Below, in pieces: positions 1 to 8,071 of a DNA stretch of 64,000 nt. Each line of letters begins with the position of its first letter. The stretch's first letter is position 1. Made by a program: the position numbers and the translations under genes. A model generated the notes under the pieces. It saw only the letters and a program-made list of their open reading frames with translations, did no database searches and was not told the origin of the DNA. Source of the DNA: an uncultured Burkholderiales bacterium (GTDB taxonomy: Bacteria > Pseudomonadota > Gammaproteobacteria > Burkholderiales > Burkholderiaceae_C); contig CADEDE010000003.1 of the NCBI GenBank assembly GCA_902825995.1, positions 1 to 64,000 of the forward strand, read 5' to 3'.

Positions 1-79
1 GGCGGGGGCACGGCAGCCCGGCCGGATTGAGGCCGGGCAGGGCCAGGGGGGGCGAGGGGATGGCCACGGCGCGCCAGCG

Positions 80-1825
80 CTACGCGCCCAGCCAGCCGCG
101 CCGCAGCGACGCCGCGGCGGCGGCCGGCTTGTCGGCCAGAGCCAGGGCCAGCGTGGTCGGCGGGGTGGCGGCGGGCCGCAGCTTCAGCCTGAGCACACGC
201 TGATCGCGCACCAGCAACAGCTCGAAAGGCTGGCCCGCGGCCAGCCACTGCGGCGCATCGTCGAGCCGGCGGATGCGCCAGCCATCGACCGCCAGCAGCT
301 CGTCCCCCGCCGACACGCCCAGCTGCGCAGCGGCGCTGCCGGCCAGCACCGACTTGACCTGCACGCCGCTGAGCGCGCCTTCGGCCAGGCGCAGCCCGAG
401 CGCCGCCGCGAATGCGAGCGGACTGTGGCGCTGCGCGATGCCGGCGGCATCGAACAAGGCCGGCAGCGGCAGCTCGCCGGTGCCGTGGACCCAGGCCGCC
501 AACTCCCTGGCGTAGCTGCGACCACCGACCTCACGCAGCGCCGCGGCGATGTCGCGTTCGTCGATCGCGCCGCCGCGGCTGCTGCGCCAGAGCTGGCGCA
601 TGACGTCGTCGAGCGTGCCGCGGCGATCCTGGCGCAAGCTCAGGTCCAGGGCCAGCGCGACCAGTGCGCCCTTGCTGTAGTAGCTGACCGTCGCATTGGC
701 GGTGTTCTCGTCGCTGCGGTAGTACTTGACCCAGGCGTCGAAGCTGGCTTGCGCCACGCTTTGTACCTGGCGCCCGGGCGTCGCGGCCACGCCGTTGAAC
801 GTCTTGGCGACCAGGTTCAGGTAGCACGCCGCATCGATCAGGCCGGCGCGCAGCAGCAGCAGGTCGTCGTAGTAGGACGTAAAGCCTTCGAAGAACCACA
901 ACAGCGGCGTGTGGTTCTCGCGCGCGTAGTCGATGCGCGCCAACTCGCGCGGCTTCAGGCGCTTGACGTTCCAGCTGTGGAAGTACTCGTGCGAGATCAA
1001 TCCGAGCAGGGTGTTGTAGCCCTCGCTCGCAGCGCTCGGCCCGCGCCGCGGCAGGTCGCGACGGGCGCCGATCAAGGCCGTGCTGGCGCGGTGTTCGAGA
1101 CCGCCGTAGCCGTCTTCGACGGCATTCAGCATGAATACATAGCGATCGAAGGGCGGCCGGGGCTGGTGCCTGGACCTCGGCTTGCGCGTGCCGTGCCAGA
1201 AAGCGATCTGGGTTTCGCAAATGCGGCGCGCATCGGCCATCAGGCGCTCGCCGTCCAAGCTTGGCCAGGCCCCCGCGACAACGAACTCGTGCGCCACCCC
1301 GGCGGCGTCGAAAGCGCCGCGCCAGAAGCGGCCGAGCTCGAACGGGTGATCGACCAGCTCGTCGTAGTCGGCAGCGACATAGCCCCGCCGGCCGTCGCCC
1401 GGCATCGCGGTGGCCACCGACCAGCCGCGCGGCAGACCGGCGAGCGTGATGCCGTGGGCCTGGCTCTCGCGGCCTTCGACGCGCAGGCACAGGCTGGTGC
1501 CGTTGAAAAAACCGCGATCGCAATCGAGAAAGGCCGCGCGCACGGACGTGTCGAAGGCATAGACCAGGTAGCTCAAGATCAACCCGCCGCGGCCGCTGCA
1601 ATTTGCCTGCCAGCGGCTCTTGTCGAGTTGCTGCAAGGCCAGCGCCTTGCGGCCCTGCCGCGCCTCGAGCCGCGACAGGTGGCGGCCGAATTCGCGCACC
1701 ATGTAGCTGCCGGGAATCCACACCGGCAGGCTCACGCGCTGTTCGGCCGCGGGCTGCGGCACGGTCAGCGTAACGCGGTACTGGTGCGCGTGCAGATCGT
1801 GCAGCTCGATACGGTAGTGGATCAT
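80..1825 (-). CDS. M61-family glycyl aminopeptidase with C-terminal PDZ domain
   Basis: The protein has 581 residues from the ATG at 1825; an open frame continues upstream but the start of family homology (MIHYRIELHD) fixes this start. The zinc-protease signature HEYFH is at residues 279-283, followed by SWNVKRLKP and, about 35 residues on, the glutamate-bearing FEGFTSYY segment, which is the M61 (glycyl aminopeptidase) arrangement. An N-terminal beta-rich domain and a C-terminal PDZ-like segment (VKSVLAGSAAAQLGVSAGDELLAVDG) complete the usual order. Family members remove N-terminal glycine or alanine from peptides. No signal peptide is visible, so a cytoplasmic location is inferred. It stands alone, facing left, and is divergent from the damaged gene on its right. 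Confidence 0.9.
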   Translation of the reverse strand: MIHYRIELHDLHAHQYRVTLTVPQPAAEQRVSLPVWIPGSYMVREFGRHLSRLEARQGRKALALQQLDKSRWQANCSGRGGLILSYLVYAFDTSVRAAFLDCDRGFFNGTSLCLRVEGRESQAHGITLAGLPRGWSVATAMPGDGRRGYVAADYDELVDHPFELGRFWRGAFDAAGVAHEFVVAGAWPSLDGERLMADARRICETQIAFWHGTRKPRSRHQPRPPFDRYVFMLNAVEDGYGGLEHRASTALIGARRDLPRRGPSAASEGYNTLLGLISHEYFHSWNVKRLKPRELARIDYARENHTPLLWFFEGFTSYYDDLLLLRAGLIDAACYLNLVAKTFNGVAATPGRQVQSVAQASFDAWVKYYRSDENTANATVSYYSKGALVALALDLSLRQDRRGTLDDVMRQLWRSSRGGAIDERDIAAALREVGGRSYARELAAWVHGTGELPLPALFDAAGIAQRHSPLAFAAALGLRLAEGALSGVQVKSVLAGSAAAQLGVSAGDELLAVDGWRIRRLDDAPQWLAAGQPFELLLVRDQRVLRLKLRPAATPPTTLALALADKPAAAAASLRRGWLGA

Positions 1826-1909
1826 CGACCGGTTTCGGATCTCGTCGGTGCGGATTGTCGCCGTTGATCGACGCTGGCTAGACTGTGGCCTTTGACCACA
1901 GGAGCCTGC

Positions 1910-2245
1910 ATGCGCCGCCGCGAACTCCTTGCCGCCGCTGCGGCCCTCACCGGCGCCGGTGGCAACCTCGGCGCCGATGCCGTGGCCAAGGCCGCGCCCG
2001 ACGGCACGGCCATCGTGATGGGCGCTGTGGCCACGCACGCCATCAACCCTTGGCTGTACAGCAAGATGCCCTACAACGCACTCACCGACTTCACGCCGAT
2101 CACGCTGGTGGCGCAGGTGCCCAACGTGCTGGTGATGAATGCCGATGCGGCGCAGCGCCTGGGCCTTGCCTCGCTGCGCGAGCTGGTGGCCTACGCCAGG
2201 CAAAACCCCGGCAAGCTGAACTACGGCTCCGGCGGCAACGACTGA
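1910..2245 (+). pseudogene. Bug/TctC-type solute-binding protein remnant, internally deleted and truncated
   Basis: The frame opens after a good ribosome site (caggag, 1899-1904) with a twin-arginine-like start MRRRELLAAAAALTG. It then jumps straight into AGGNLGADAVAKAAPDG, which in Bug-family (tripartite tricarboxylate transporter) proteins follows some 50 residues of mature N-terminus. Conserved blocks continue (HAINPWLYSKMPY, DFTPITLVAQVPNVLVMN, ANPGKLN-like NPGKLNYGSGGN) and stop at 111 residues, against roughly 320 for the family. So both an in-frame internal deletion and a C-terminal truncation are visible. The truncation point runs into a GC-rich palindromic repeat. A functional binding protein is very unlikely. 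Confidence 0.8.
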
Positions 2246-2250
2246 GATGT

Positions 2251-2326
2251 CCGCCCCCACGCTCGCTGCGCTCGCTGCCCCGAGGGGGCGCTCAGTCGGC
2301 TCGGGAGCGGCCCAGCGCCGACTGAG
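2251..2326 (+). repeat. GC-rich palindromic unit ending in a start-proximal hairpin (copy 1)
   Basis: The unit begins with gcccccacgctcgctgc and ggggg-type pairing, then has a perfect 10-bp inverted repeat, ctcagtcggc (2291-2300) with gccgactgag (2317-2326), around a 16-nt loop containing gggagcggccca. The 3' arm ends 9 bases before the ATG of the acyl-CoA dehydrogenase gene. The same layout recurs before ruvC and murE with different stem sequence but a similar loop. Confidence 0.75.
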
Positions 2327-2335
2327 AAACCCGCC

Positions 2336-3517
2336 ATGGACCTGAGTTTCACCGCCGAAGAAACCGCCTGGCGCCAGCGAATTCGTGACTGGGTGGCGAC
2401 CAACCTGCCGCCCGACATCAGCCACAAGGTGCGCCACGCGCTGCAGCTGACGCGCGACGATCACCAGCGCTGGGCGCGCATCCTCGGCGCCAAGGGCTGG
2501 CTCGGCTGGGCTTGGCCGGCGGCCTTCGGCGGGCCCGGCTGGAACGCCGTGCAGCGCCATCTGTTCGAGGAAGAATGCGCGCTCGCCGGCGCACCGCGCA
2601 TCGTGCCCTTCGGCCCGGTGATGGTGGCCCCGGTGATCATGGCTTTCGGCACGCCCGAACAGCAGCGCCGCTTCCTGCCCGGCATCGCCAGCGGCGAGGT
2701 GTGGTGGAGCCAGGGCTACAGCGAGCCGGGCTCGGGCTCCGACCTCGCTTCACTGCAATGCAAGGCCGAGCGCAAAGGCGACTACTACATCGTCAACGGC
2801 CAGAAAACCTGGACCACCCTGGGTCAGTACGGCGAATGGATCTTCTGTCTGGTGCGCACCAGCAACCAAGGCAAGCCGCAGACCGGCATTTCGTTCCTGC
2901 TGATCGACATGAAGACGCCGGGCGTTTCGGTGCGCCCGATCACCCTGCTCGACGGCGGGCACGAGGTCAACGAGGTCTGGTTCGACCAGGTCGAAGTGCC
3001 CGCCGACCAACTCATCGGCGAGGAAAACAAGGGCTGGACCTATGCCAAGTATTTGCTCTCGCACGAGCGCAGCAATATCGCCGACGTCAACCGCGCCAAA
3101 CGCGAACTCGAACGCTTGAAGCGCATCGCCAGGGCAGAAGGGCTTTGGGACGACCCGCGCTTTCGCGACCAGATCGCCCTGCTCGAGGTCGATATCGTCG
3201 CCCTCGAGATGATGGTGCTGCGCGTGCTGTGGGCCGAAACCTCGGGCAGGCAACCGCTCGACGTCGCAGCCCTGCTGAAGATCCGCGGCAGCGAAATCCA
3301 GCAGCGCTACACCGAGTTGATGATGCTGGCTGCCGGGCCTTTTGCATTGCCGTTCATCAAGGAAGCAATGGCAGCCGGCTGGCAGGGCGACCATGTCGGC
3401 GCAGCGCACTGCGCGCCACTCGCCGCGACTTATTTCAACGTTCGCAAGACCACGATCTATGGCGGCTCGAACGAAGTGCAACGCAACATCGTTGCACAGA
3501 CGGTCCTCGGGAGTTGA
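2336..3517 (+). CDS. Acyl-CoA dehydrogenase (first of pair)
   Basis: This is a 393-residue flavoprotein of the acyl-CoA dehydrogenase family, which introduces a trans-2,3 double bond into acyl-CoA and passes electrons to ETF. It has the N-terminal helical domain, the middle FAD/substrate segment (WWSQGYSEPGSGSDLAS and NGQKTWTT) and the C-terminal helical domain ending in YGGSNEVQRNIVAQ. The second dehydrogenase starts 1 base after its stop. Paired dehydrogenases of this kind (FadE large and small) often form a heteromeric enzyme for side-chain or steroid-like substrates, so a joint complex is plausible but inferred. The substrate cannot be told from sequence. Confidence 0.92.
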   Translation: MDLSFTAEETAWRQRIRDWVATNLPPDISHKVRHALQLTRDDHQRWARILGAKGWLGWAWPAAFGGPGWNAVQRHLFEEECALAGAPRIVPFGPVMVAPVIMAFGTPEQQRRFLPGIASGEVWWSQGYSEPGSGSDLASLQCKAERKGDYYIVNGQKTWTTLGQYGEWIFCLVRTSNQGKPQTGISFLLIDMKTPGVSVRPITLLDGGHEVNEVWFDQVEVPADQLIGEENKGWTYAKYLLSHERSNIADVNRAKRELERLKRIARAEGLWDDPRFRDQIALLEVDIVALEMMVLRVLWAETSGRQPLDVAALLKIRGSEIQQRYTELMMLAAGPFALPFIKEAMAAGWQGDHVGAAHCAPLAATYFNVRKTTIYGGSNEVQRNIVAQTVLGS

Positions 3518-3518
3518 C

Positions 3519-4640
3519 GTGAACTTCGATTTCACTGACGACCAGGTCTCGCTGCGCGATGCCGTGCAGCGCTGGGTGGAAAAAGGCTTCTCGTTCAGGC
3601 GCCGCCATGCCTTGGCCAAGGCCGGCGGCGCAACGCGCGGGGTCTATGCCGAACTGGCCGCACTGGGCCTGACCGGCCTGGCGGTGCCGGCCGAACAGGG
3701 GGGCCTGGGCTGCGGCGCAGTCGAGGCGATGGTGGTGATGGAGGAGCTTGGCCGCGGCCTGGTCAATGCGCCCTACGCCGCAGGCGCCCTGCTCACACCG
3801 GCCTTGCTCGCGCGTGGCGACGCCGCTGTGCAAGCGGCGTGGCTGCCGCGCATCGCCGCTGGCTCGGCCCTGGTCGTGCCGGCCTTGCAGGAGCGTGGCA
3901 TGCGCTATCGCCTCGATGCCGTGGCGACGATCGCCACCCGGGCAGGCGGCGGCTGGTCGCTCGACGGTCAAAAAAGCCTGGTGCCCGCCGGCGACGAAGC
4001 CGATGCCTTTGTCGTGCCGGCGCGCGTCGGGCCGCATGCCGTCGCACCGATCGGGCTGTTCCTGGTCGAGCGCGGTCGCTGCGCCGTGCGCGGCTACCCG
4101 ACGCAGGACGGCGCCCGCGCGGCCGACGTCAGGCTGGCGGCAGCGCCGGCGCAACCGGTCCTGGCCGACGGCGCGAGCGCGCTCGAACTGGCCACCGATG
4201 TCGGCATCGCCGCCGTCTGCGCAGAGGGCGTCGGCCTGATGGACAAACTGCTCGCGATCACCGTCGGGTACATGAACACGCGCCAGCAGTTCGGCGTGGC
4301 GATCGCCAGTTTCCAGGCCCTGCGCCACCGCATCGCCGATGTGAAGATGGCGATCGAGCTGGCGCGCTCGATGAGCTACTACGCGAGCCTGAAGCTCGGC
4401 GAGCCGGCTGCGCAGCGCCGGCGCGCGCTGTCGCAGGCCAAGGTGCAGCTCGGCCGGTCGATGCGCTTCGTCGGCCAGCAATGCATCCAGCTGCACGGCG
4501 GCATCGGCGTCACCGACGAGTACATCGCCAGTCACTACTTCAAGCGCCTGACGATGCTCGAGATGGCCTATGGCGATACGCTGCACCACCTTGGCGAAGT
4601 CAGTCGGCGCATGCAGGACAGCGCGGGGGTGTTCGCGTGA
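3519..4640 (+). CDS. Acyl-CoA dehydrogenase (second of pair)
   Basis: The 373-residue frame starts with GTG at 3519, one base after the stop of the preceding dehydrogenase; the N-terminus VNFDFTDDQVSLRDAVQRW matches the family opening. The central FAD-binding part is shorter and less conserved than in its partner, while the C-terminal portion keeps MNTRQQFGVAIASFQALRHRIADV and QCIQLHGGIGVTDEY. This pattern is typical of the second member of heteromeric acyl-CoA dehydrogenase pairs. Tight packing with the upstream gene and a 4-bp overlap with the next suggests co-translation. Confidence 0.9.
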   Translation: MNFDFTDDQVSLRDAVQRWVEKGFSFRRRHALAKAGGATRGVYAELAALGLTGLAVPAEQGGLGCGAVEAMVVMEELGRGLVNAPYAAGALLTPALLARGDAAVQAAWLPRIAAGSALVVPALQERGMRYRLDAVATIATRAGGGWSLDGQKSLVPAGDEADAFVVPARVGPHAVAPIGLFLVERGRCAVRGYPTQDGARAADVRLAAAPAQPVLADGASALELATDVGIAAVCAEGVGLMDKLLAITVGYMNTRQQFGVAIASFQALRHRIADVKMAIELARSMSYYASLKLGEPAAQRRRALSQAKVQLGRSMRFVGQQCIQLHGGIGVTDEYIASHYFKRLTMLEMAYGDTLHHLGEVSRRMQDSAGVFA

Positions 4641-5632
4641 ATGCTTGCGCGGCCTGGCACGATGCGATCACCGATGTCGCCGGGCTCGCGGTCGGCCATT
4701 TCACGCACCGGGCGCGCGCCACCGGTTGCAGCGTGGTGCTGTGCCCGGCCGGCGCCGTGGCCGGCGTCGATGTGCGCGGCGGTGCGCCGGGCACGCGCGA
4801 AACCGCCCTGCTGGCGCCCGGGAACCTGATCGACCGTGTGCATGCCGTGCTGCTCACCGGCGGCAGCGCCTTCGGGCTCGACGCGGCCGGCGGCGTGATG
4901 CGCTGGCTCGAAGAGCGCGGCCACGGTTTTGCGGTCGGCAAGGCCTGCGTGCCGATCGTGCCGGCGGCCGTGTTGTTCGACCTGTGGCACGGCGACCTGT
5001 CGATCCGCCCCGACGCCACCGCCGGCTACGCGGCCTGCGCAGCCGCGGCCCAGGACCAGCCGGCGCAGGGCAATGTCGGCGCCGGCGCTGGCGCGGCGGT
5101 GGGCCAGCTCTTCGGCATCGAGCGCGCGATGAAGGGCGGCATCGGCAGCGCCTCGATCCGCGTCGGCGGCGTCACCGTCGCGGCCCTGGTCGCCGTGAAC
5201 GCCACGGGCGACGTGATCGACCCGGCCGACGGCGCGGTTCTGGCCGGCGCGCGCACCGCGGCCGACAGCCGGCACCTGGTCCACAGCGCCGCAGCGCTGG
5301 CGCGCGGCGAACTGCCGCAACGGCTACAGGCCGGCATGGCCACCACCATCGGCGTGGTGGCCACCGACGCTGTACTCGACAAGGCCCAGTGCCGCAAATT
5401 GGCCGGCATGGCGCACGACGGCCTGGCGCGCTGCATCGACCCGATCCACACCGCCTACGATGGCGACACGCTGTTCGCGCTGGCCACCGGCAGCAGCACG
5501 ACGCCGGGCAACCTGACGTTGATCGGCGCCCTGGCGGCCGCAGTCACTGCGCGCGCCGTCATCAATGCGATCCATCACGCCAGCGGCCAACCCGGCCTGC
5601 CGGCCGCGCGCGACTTGGGCGACGCCTTGTGA
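4637..5632 (+). CDS. P1-family peptidase (DmpA/BapA-like aminopeptidase)
   Basis: The frame starts with GTG at 4637 inside the GTGA overlap with the previous stop and encodes 331 residues. It shows the DmpA-like fold markers ITDVAGLAVGHFT at the N-terminus, LLTGGSAFGLDAAGGVM, and a glycine-rich segment KGGIGSASI that marks the self-cleavage region in P1 peptidases, where a serine or threonine at the new N-terminus is the nucleophile. Relatives are N-terminal nucleophile hydrolases acting as L-aminopeptidase/D-esterases or beta-aminopeptidases. Its place at the end of an acyl-CoA dehydrogenase pair is not explained by a known pathway. Confidence 0.88.
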   Translation: MNACAAWHDAITDVAGLAVGHFTHRARATGCSVVLCPAGAVAGVDVRGGAPGTRETALLAPGNLIDRVHAVLLTGGSAFGLDAAGGVMRWLEERGHGFAVGKACVPIVPAAVLFDLWHGDLSIRPDATAGYAACAAAAQDQPAQGNVGAGAGAAVGQLFGIERAMKGGIGSASIRVGGVTVAALVAVNATGDVIDPADGAVLAGARTAADSRHLVHSAAALARGELPQRLQAGMATTIGVVATDAVLDKAQCRKLAGMAHDGLARCIDPIHTAYDGDTLFALATGSSTTPGNLTLIGALAAAVTARAVINAIHHASGQPGLPAARDLGDAL

Positions 5633-6342
5633 TTGCACAAAGCAAACCAACGCTGGCCCAGATCCTGTTCAGCCAGGGCTTCGGCACGCGGCGCCAATGC
5701 GCGGCGCTGATCGCCGATGGCCAGGTCCAGATCGGCGGCGTGACGCACGACGACCCGCACGCCGCCCTGCCCGCCGAGGGCCTGGTATTCAGCGTCCAGG
5801 GCCAGGCCTGGCCCTACCACGCCAGGGCGCTGGTGATGCTGCACAAGCCCGCCGGCTTCGAATGCTCGACCCGGGCACGCCACCACCCGAGCGTGTTGAC
5901 GCTGCTGCCGGGACCGCTGCGCGGGCGGGGCGTGCAGCCGATCGGCCGGCTCGACGCCGACACCACCGGCCTCTTGCTGCTGACCGACGACGGCATACTG
6001 ATCCACCGCCTGAGCTCGCCCAAACAGCATGTGGCCAAGGTTTATGAAGTGCTTTGCAAACACGCGCTGGCGGCCGACACCGTGGCCCGGTTGCTGGCCG
6101 GTGTGGTGCTCGACGACGATCCGCAGCCGGTCAGGGCCGGCGCCTGCCTGGCCACCGGCGAAAAGCAGTTGCGGCTAACGCTGACCGAAGGGCGCTACCA
6201 CCAGGTCAAGCGCATGCTGGCGGCCGTCGGCAACCGCGTCGAGGCCCTGCACCGCAGCGCATTCGGCCCTTGGGCACTGCCGGCCGACCTGCCCCCCGGC
6301 GCCTGGCGCTGGCTGGACGCCTGCACCACCCCAGCGAACTGA
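5629..6342 (+). CDS. rsuA: 16S rRNA pseudouridine synthase, RsuA type
   Basis: The 237-residue frame starts with GTG at 5629, overlapping the previous stop by 4 bp. An S4 RNA-binding domain lies at the N-terminus (LAQILFSQGFGTRRQCAALI), followed by the pseudouridine synthase domain with GRLDADTTGLLL, whose aspartate is the catalytic residue of the RsuA/RluB/E/F group. The short C-terminus and the overall length fit RsuA, which modifies U516 of 16S rRNA. RluE or RluF activity cannot be fully excluded. The overlap places it in the same transcript as the three genes before it, although no functional link is apparent. Confidence 0.85.
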   Translation: MIAQSKPTLAQILFSQGFGTRRQCAALIADGQVQIGGVTHDDPHAALPAEGLVFSVQGQAWPYHARALVMLHKPAGFECSTRARHHPSVLTLLPGPLRGRGVQPIGRLDADTTGLLLLTDDGILIHRLSSPKQHVAKVYEVLCKHALAADTVARLLAGVVLDDDPQPVRAGACLATGEKQLRLTLTEGRYHQVKRMLAAVGNRVEALHRSAFGPWALPADLPPGAWRWLDACTTPAN

Positions 6343-6368
6343 GGCTCCGCGCCGGCCGGTTGGGAATC

Positions 6369-6439
6369 ATCAGAACCGACAGCCCAGCCCCGCCTGCGCC
6401 TGCACGTTCAGGCGCAGGCTGCGCAGAAAGGGTTGGGAC
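6369..6439 (-). repeat. Partial duplicate of the 3' end of the small secreted-protein gene
   Basis: The stretch starting cagaaccgacagcccagc is nearly identical to the sequence at 7631-7674, the 3' end of the small gene at 7630-7989. It then skips about 80 bases and resumes matching at caggctgcgcagaaaggg (compare 7757-7774). The two matching blocks are joined at a short caggc repeat, so a slipped or recombinational deletion is the likely cause. It abuts the transposase remnant at 6440. Confidence 0.75.
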
Positions 6440-6595
6440 GCGGCGAGTGATATAGCGGCACAGTTGCTCCAGCGCCTGGCGGTCGTCGCCAGCGCAACGG
6501 ACGGCGGCGTACAGGCTGAAACCGTTCATGTTCGCGCACAGCGCTTGCTCGAAGCCGTGCGCCAGGATGCCGCACTCCAGGTGAACTGGAAATCG
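6440..6595 (-). pseudogene. IS91-type (Y2) transposase fragment
   Basis: Read on the minus strand, about 52 codons give HLECGILAHGFEQALC followed by GFSLYAAVRCAGDDRQALEQLCRYITRR. This resembles the segment of IS91/ISCR rolling-circle transposases with the form GFSLHAAVRC...LEQLCRYITRP. No start, no upstream catalytic tyrosine region and no downstream part remains, so it is a small relic. It joins directly to the partial gene duplicate on its 3' side, which suggests that a transposition or recombination event created the junction. The identification rests on remembered family motifs, not on a search. Confidence 0.7.
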
Positions 6596-6697
6596 AAGCG
6601 AAACCCGCTTTGGCAGCCTCACTGCCTGAGGTGACGGGTTCGGGATGGGTCGGTGTCGGGCATCGGGGGTTCGTGATCGTTGCGGTGCAGTCCAGGT

Positions 6698-7036
6698 TCA
6701 AGTTTCCGGGCGATCGTCTTGAAGCCAGGCCGGGATGTCTCGCTTCGCATGCAGCACCCGCCAGACCTCGATGCGATCGGCGAGCTCCATGTAGAAGACC
6801 AGGTACGGGAAACGCGAACAAACCCAGGAGCGCAATCCCGGCAGGTTGAGTTCATGCGCGTAGCGCGGCGAGCCGGTGCCTGGCGCGCGCTGAATGTGCT
6901 CGTAGGCTGCTTCGAGTGAATCGATGAACCCAGCTGCCGCCTCGGGCGCCTCAGCCAGGTAGTGGTCGATTGCGTCCTGCACATCGGCATCGGCGCGCGC
7001 GCGCCGATGCAGCGGCTTGGGCAAGGCCCGTGTCAT
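6698..7036 (-). CDS. parE: ParE/RelE-superfamily toxin
   Basis: The 112-residue protein begins MTRALPKPLHRRARADADVQDAIDHYL and carries the plasmid-stabilisation (ParE) signature spread over LEAAYEHIQRAPGTGSPR, LRSWVCSRFPYLVFY and IEVWRVLHAKRDIPAWL. ParE toxins poison DNA gyrase; related RelE toxins cleave mRNA, and the C-terminus here looks more ParE-like. It lies 35 bases downstream of the ParD gene on the same strand, the standard antitoxin-first order. The start at 7036 was chosen because the frame runs on upstream without family similarity. Confidence 0.88.
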   Translation of the reverse strand: MTRALPKPLHRRARADADVQDAIDHYLAEAPEAAAGFIDSLEAAYEHIQRAPGTGSPRYAHELNLPGLRSWVCSRFPYLVFYMELADRIEVWRVLHAKRDIPAWLQDDRPET

Positions 7037-7071
7037 GCGCGGCGCTTGGCCGGGGCGCGGGGCGCAGCGCG

Positions 7072-7284
7072 CTAGCGCAATGTGGCGAAATACGCCGCGT
7101 CGGCGACACCCGTCGGCGCGGACTGCGCGCCTTCGAGCAACATCGCGCGCAGCCGCAATCGTTCCTGATCGCGGCGGATCAACTCGCGCACGTACTCGCT
7201 CGACGTGCCGTAGCCGGCGCTCGCGACCTGGCCATCGACAAACTCGCGCAAGGTATCCGGCAGGGAAATATTCATCGTGCCCAT
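7072..7284 (-). CDS. parD: ParD-family antitoxin
   Basis: The 70-residue protein MGTMNISLPDTLREFVDGQV has the ribbon-helix-helix DNA-binding N-terminus of ParD (MNISLPD strand, then SSEYVRELIRRDQERLRLRAM). The C-terminal tail, rich in alanine, would wrap the toxin. It precedes parE and is expected to repress the pair. A perfect palindrome 42-58 bases upstream of the start is a likely operator. A second ATG three codons in is an alternative start. Confidence 0.9.
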   Translation of the reverse strand: MGTMNISLPDTLREFVDGQVASAGYGTSSEYVRELIRRDQERLRLRAMLLEGAQSAPTGVADAAYFATLR

Positions 7285-7325
7285 GGCTGTGTCCTGGAGG
7301 CGCCCTTCGGCGCCGGATCGTTAGT

Positions 7326-7342
7326 TTGCCAAATTTTGGCAA
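7326..7342. promoter_or_regulatory. Palindromic operator candidate upstream of parDE
   Basis: The sequence ttgccaaattttggcaa is a perfect 8-bp inverted repeat around one central base. It lies upstream of the parD start at 7284, where autoregulating ribbon-helix-helix antitoxins bind. It is AT-rich against its surroundings. The rest of the 345-base stretch 7285-7629 holds no gene I can support. Confidence 0.6.
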
Positions 7343-7629
7343 TGGACTCAATGCACTCTCAATGGCTCGGGGATAGGAAATTCAAACGCCCTTTTCATGA
7401 CCATGGCAGGGCCGGGTCCGGCACTTGATCCGCTCGGCGCGGCCACTGAAGTCGGCGCCGGCCGGCGAACAGCCGGTGACGACGGCCGAAAGGCGTCTCT
7501 CATCGGGGGTGTCTGCGGGTCGACCCGGGTGATCAGGCTGCGTTGACCCGTCTCTCGAGAAACGCCGGGCCACTCCCAAGTTTCCTTGACCCCGGGGGGC
7601 CTGACGCGAAGCGGCAGGTCTGGGGGCGC

Positions 7630-7989
7630 TCAGAACCGACAGCCCAGCCCCGCCTGCGCCTGCACATCCAGGCGCAGGCCGGCGCTGGACTCGCGCGACG
7701 GCGTGAGGCGCGACGGCAGGCGCAAGCGCAGCGTGCAATCGGTCGCGTCGAGGCCCAGGCTGCGCAGAAAGGGTTTGGGCGCATCGGTGGCGATGCTCAA
7801 TGCGTGGTGCGCGCGCTGCCGCCCGGCGCCGGGCAGACCGGCGAGCACAGGCGGCAACTCGATCACGCCGATGGCGCTGCGGGCGACCGGCGACGTCGGC
7901 GCCTCGCCGTCCTTGCCATGACCCGCCGTGCTGGCGCAGACCAGCACGCTGTACAACAGAACGCGGCAATGAACTGGCGTGATCGACAT
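7630..7989 (-). CDS. Small secreted protein of unknown function
   Basis: The 119-residue frame opens MSITPVHCRVLLYSVLVCAS, a plausible signal peptide with cleavage near STAGHG, and ends in VQAQAGLGCRF. No domain is recognised. Three cysteines remain in the mature part only if cleavage is as guessed. A degraded copy of its 3' end lies at 6369-6439, which supports this being or having been a real gene in an unstable region. It is downstream of, and on the same strand as, the kinase gene with about 80 bases between. Whether it is translated is uncertain. Confidence 0.45.
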   Translation of the reverse strand: MSITPVHCRVLLYSVLVCASTAGHGKDGEAPTSPVARSAIGVIELPPVLAGLPGAGRQRAHHALSIATDAPKPFLRSLGLDATDCTLRLRLPSRLTPSRESSAGLRLDVQAQAGLGCRF

Positions 7990-8071
7990 CGAATGGCTGC
8001 TTCCACCCTGGCTGAAGCCCAGTCTGGGCAGCGCTGCTGAAGCGCAACTGAAGCAGCACAGCGCACTTGTG

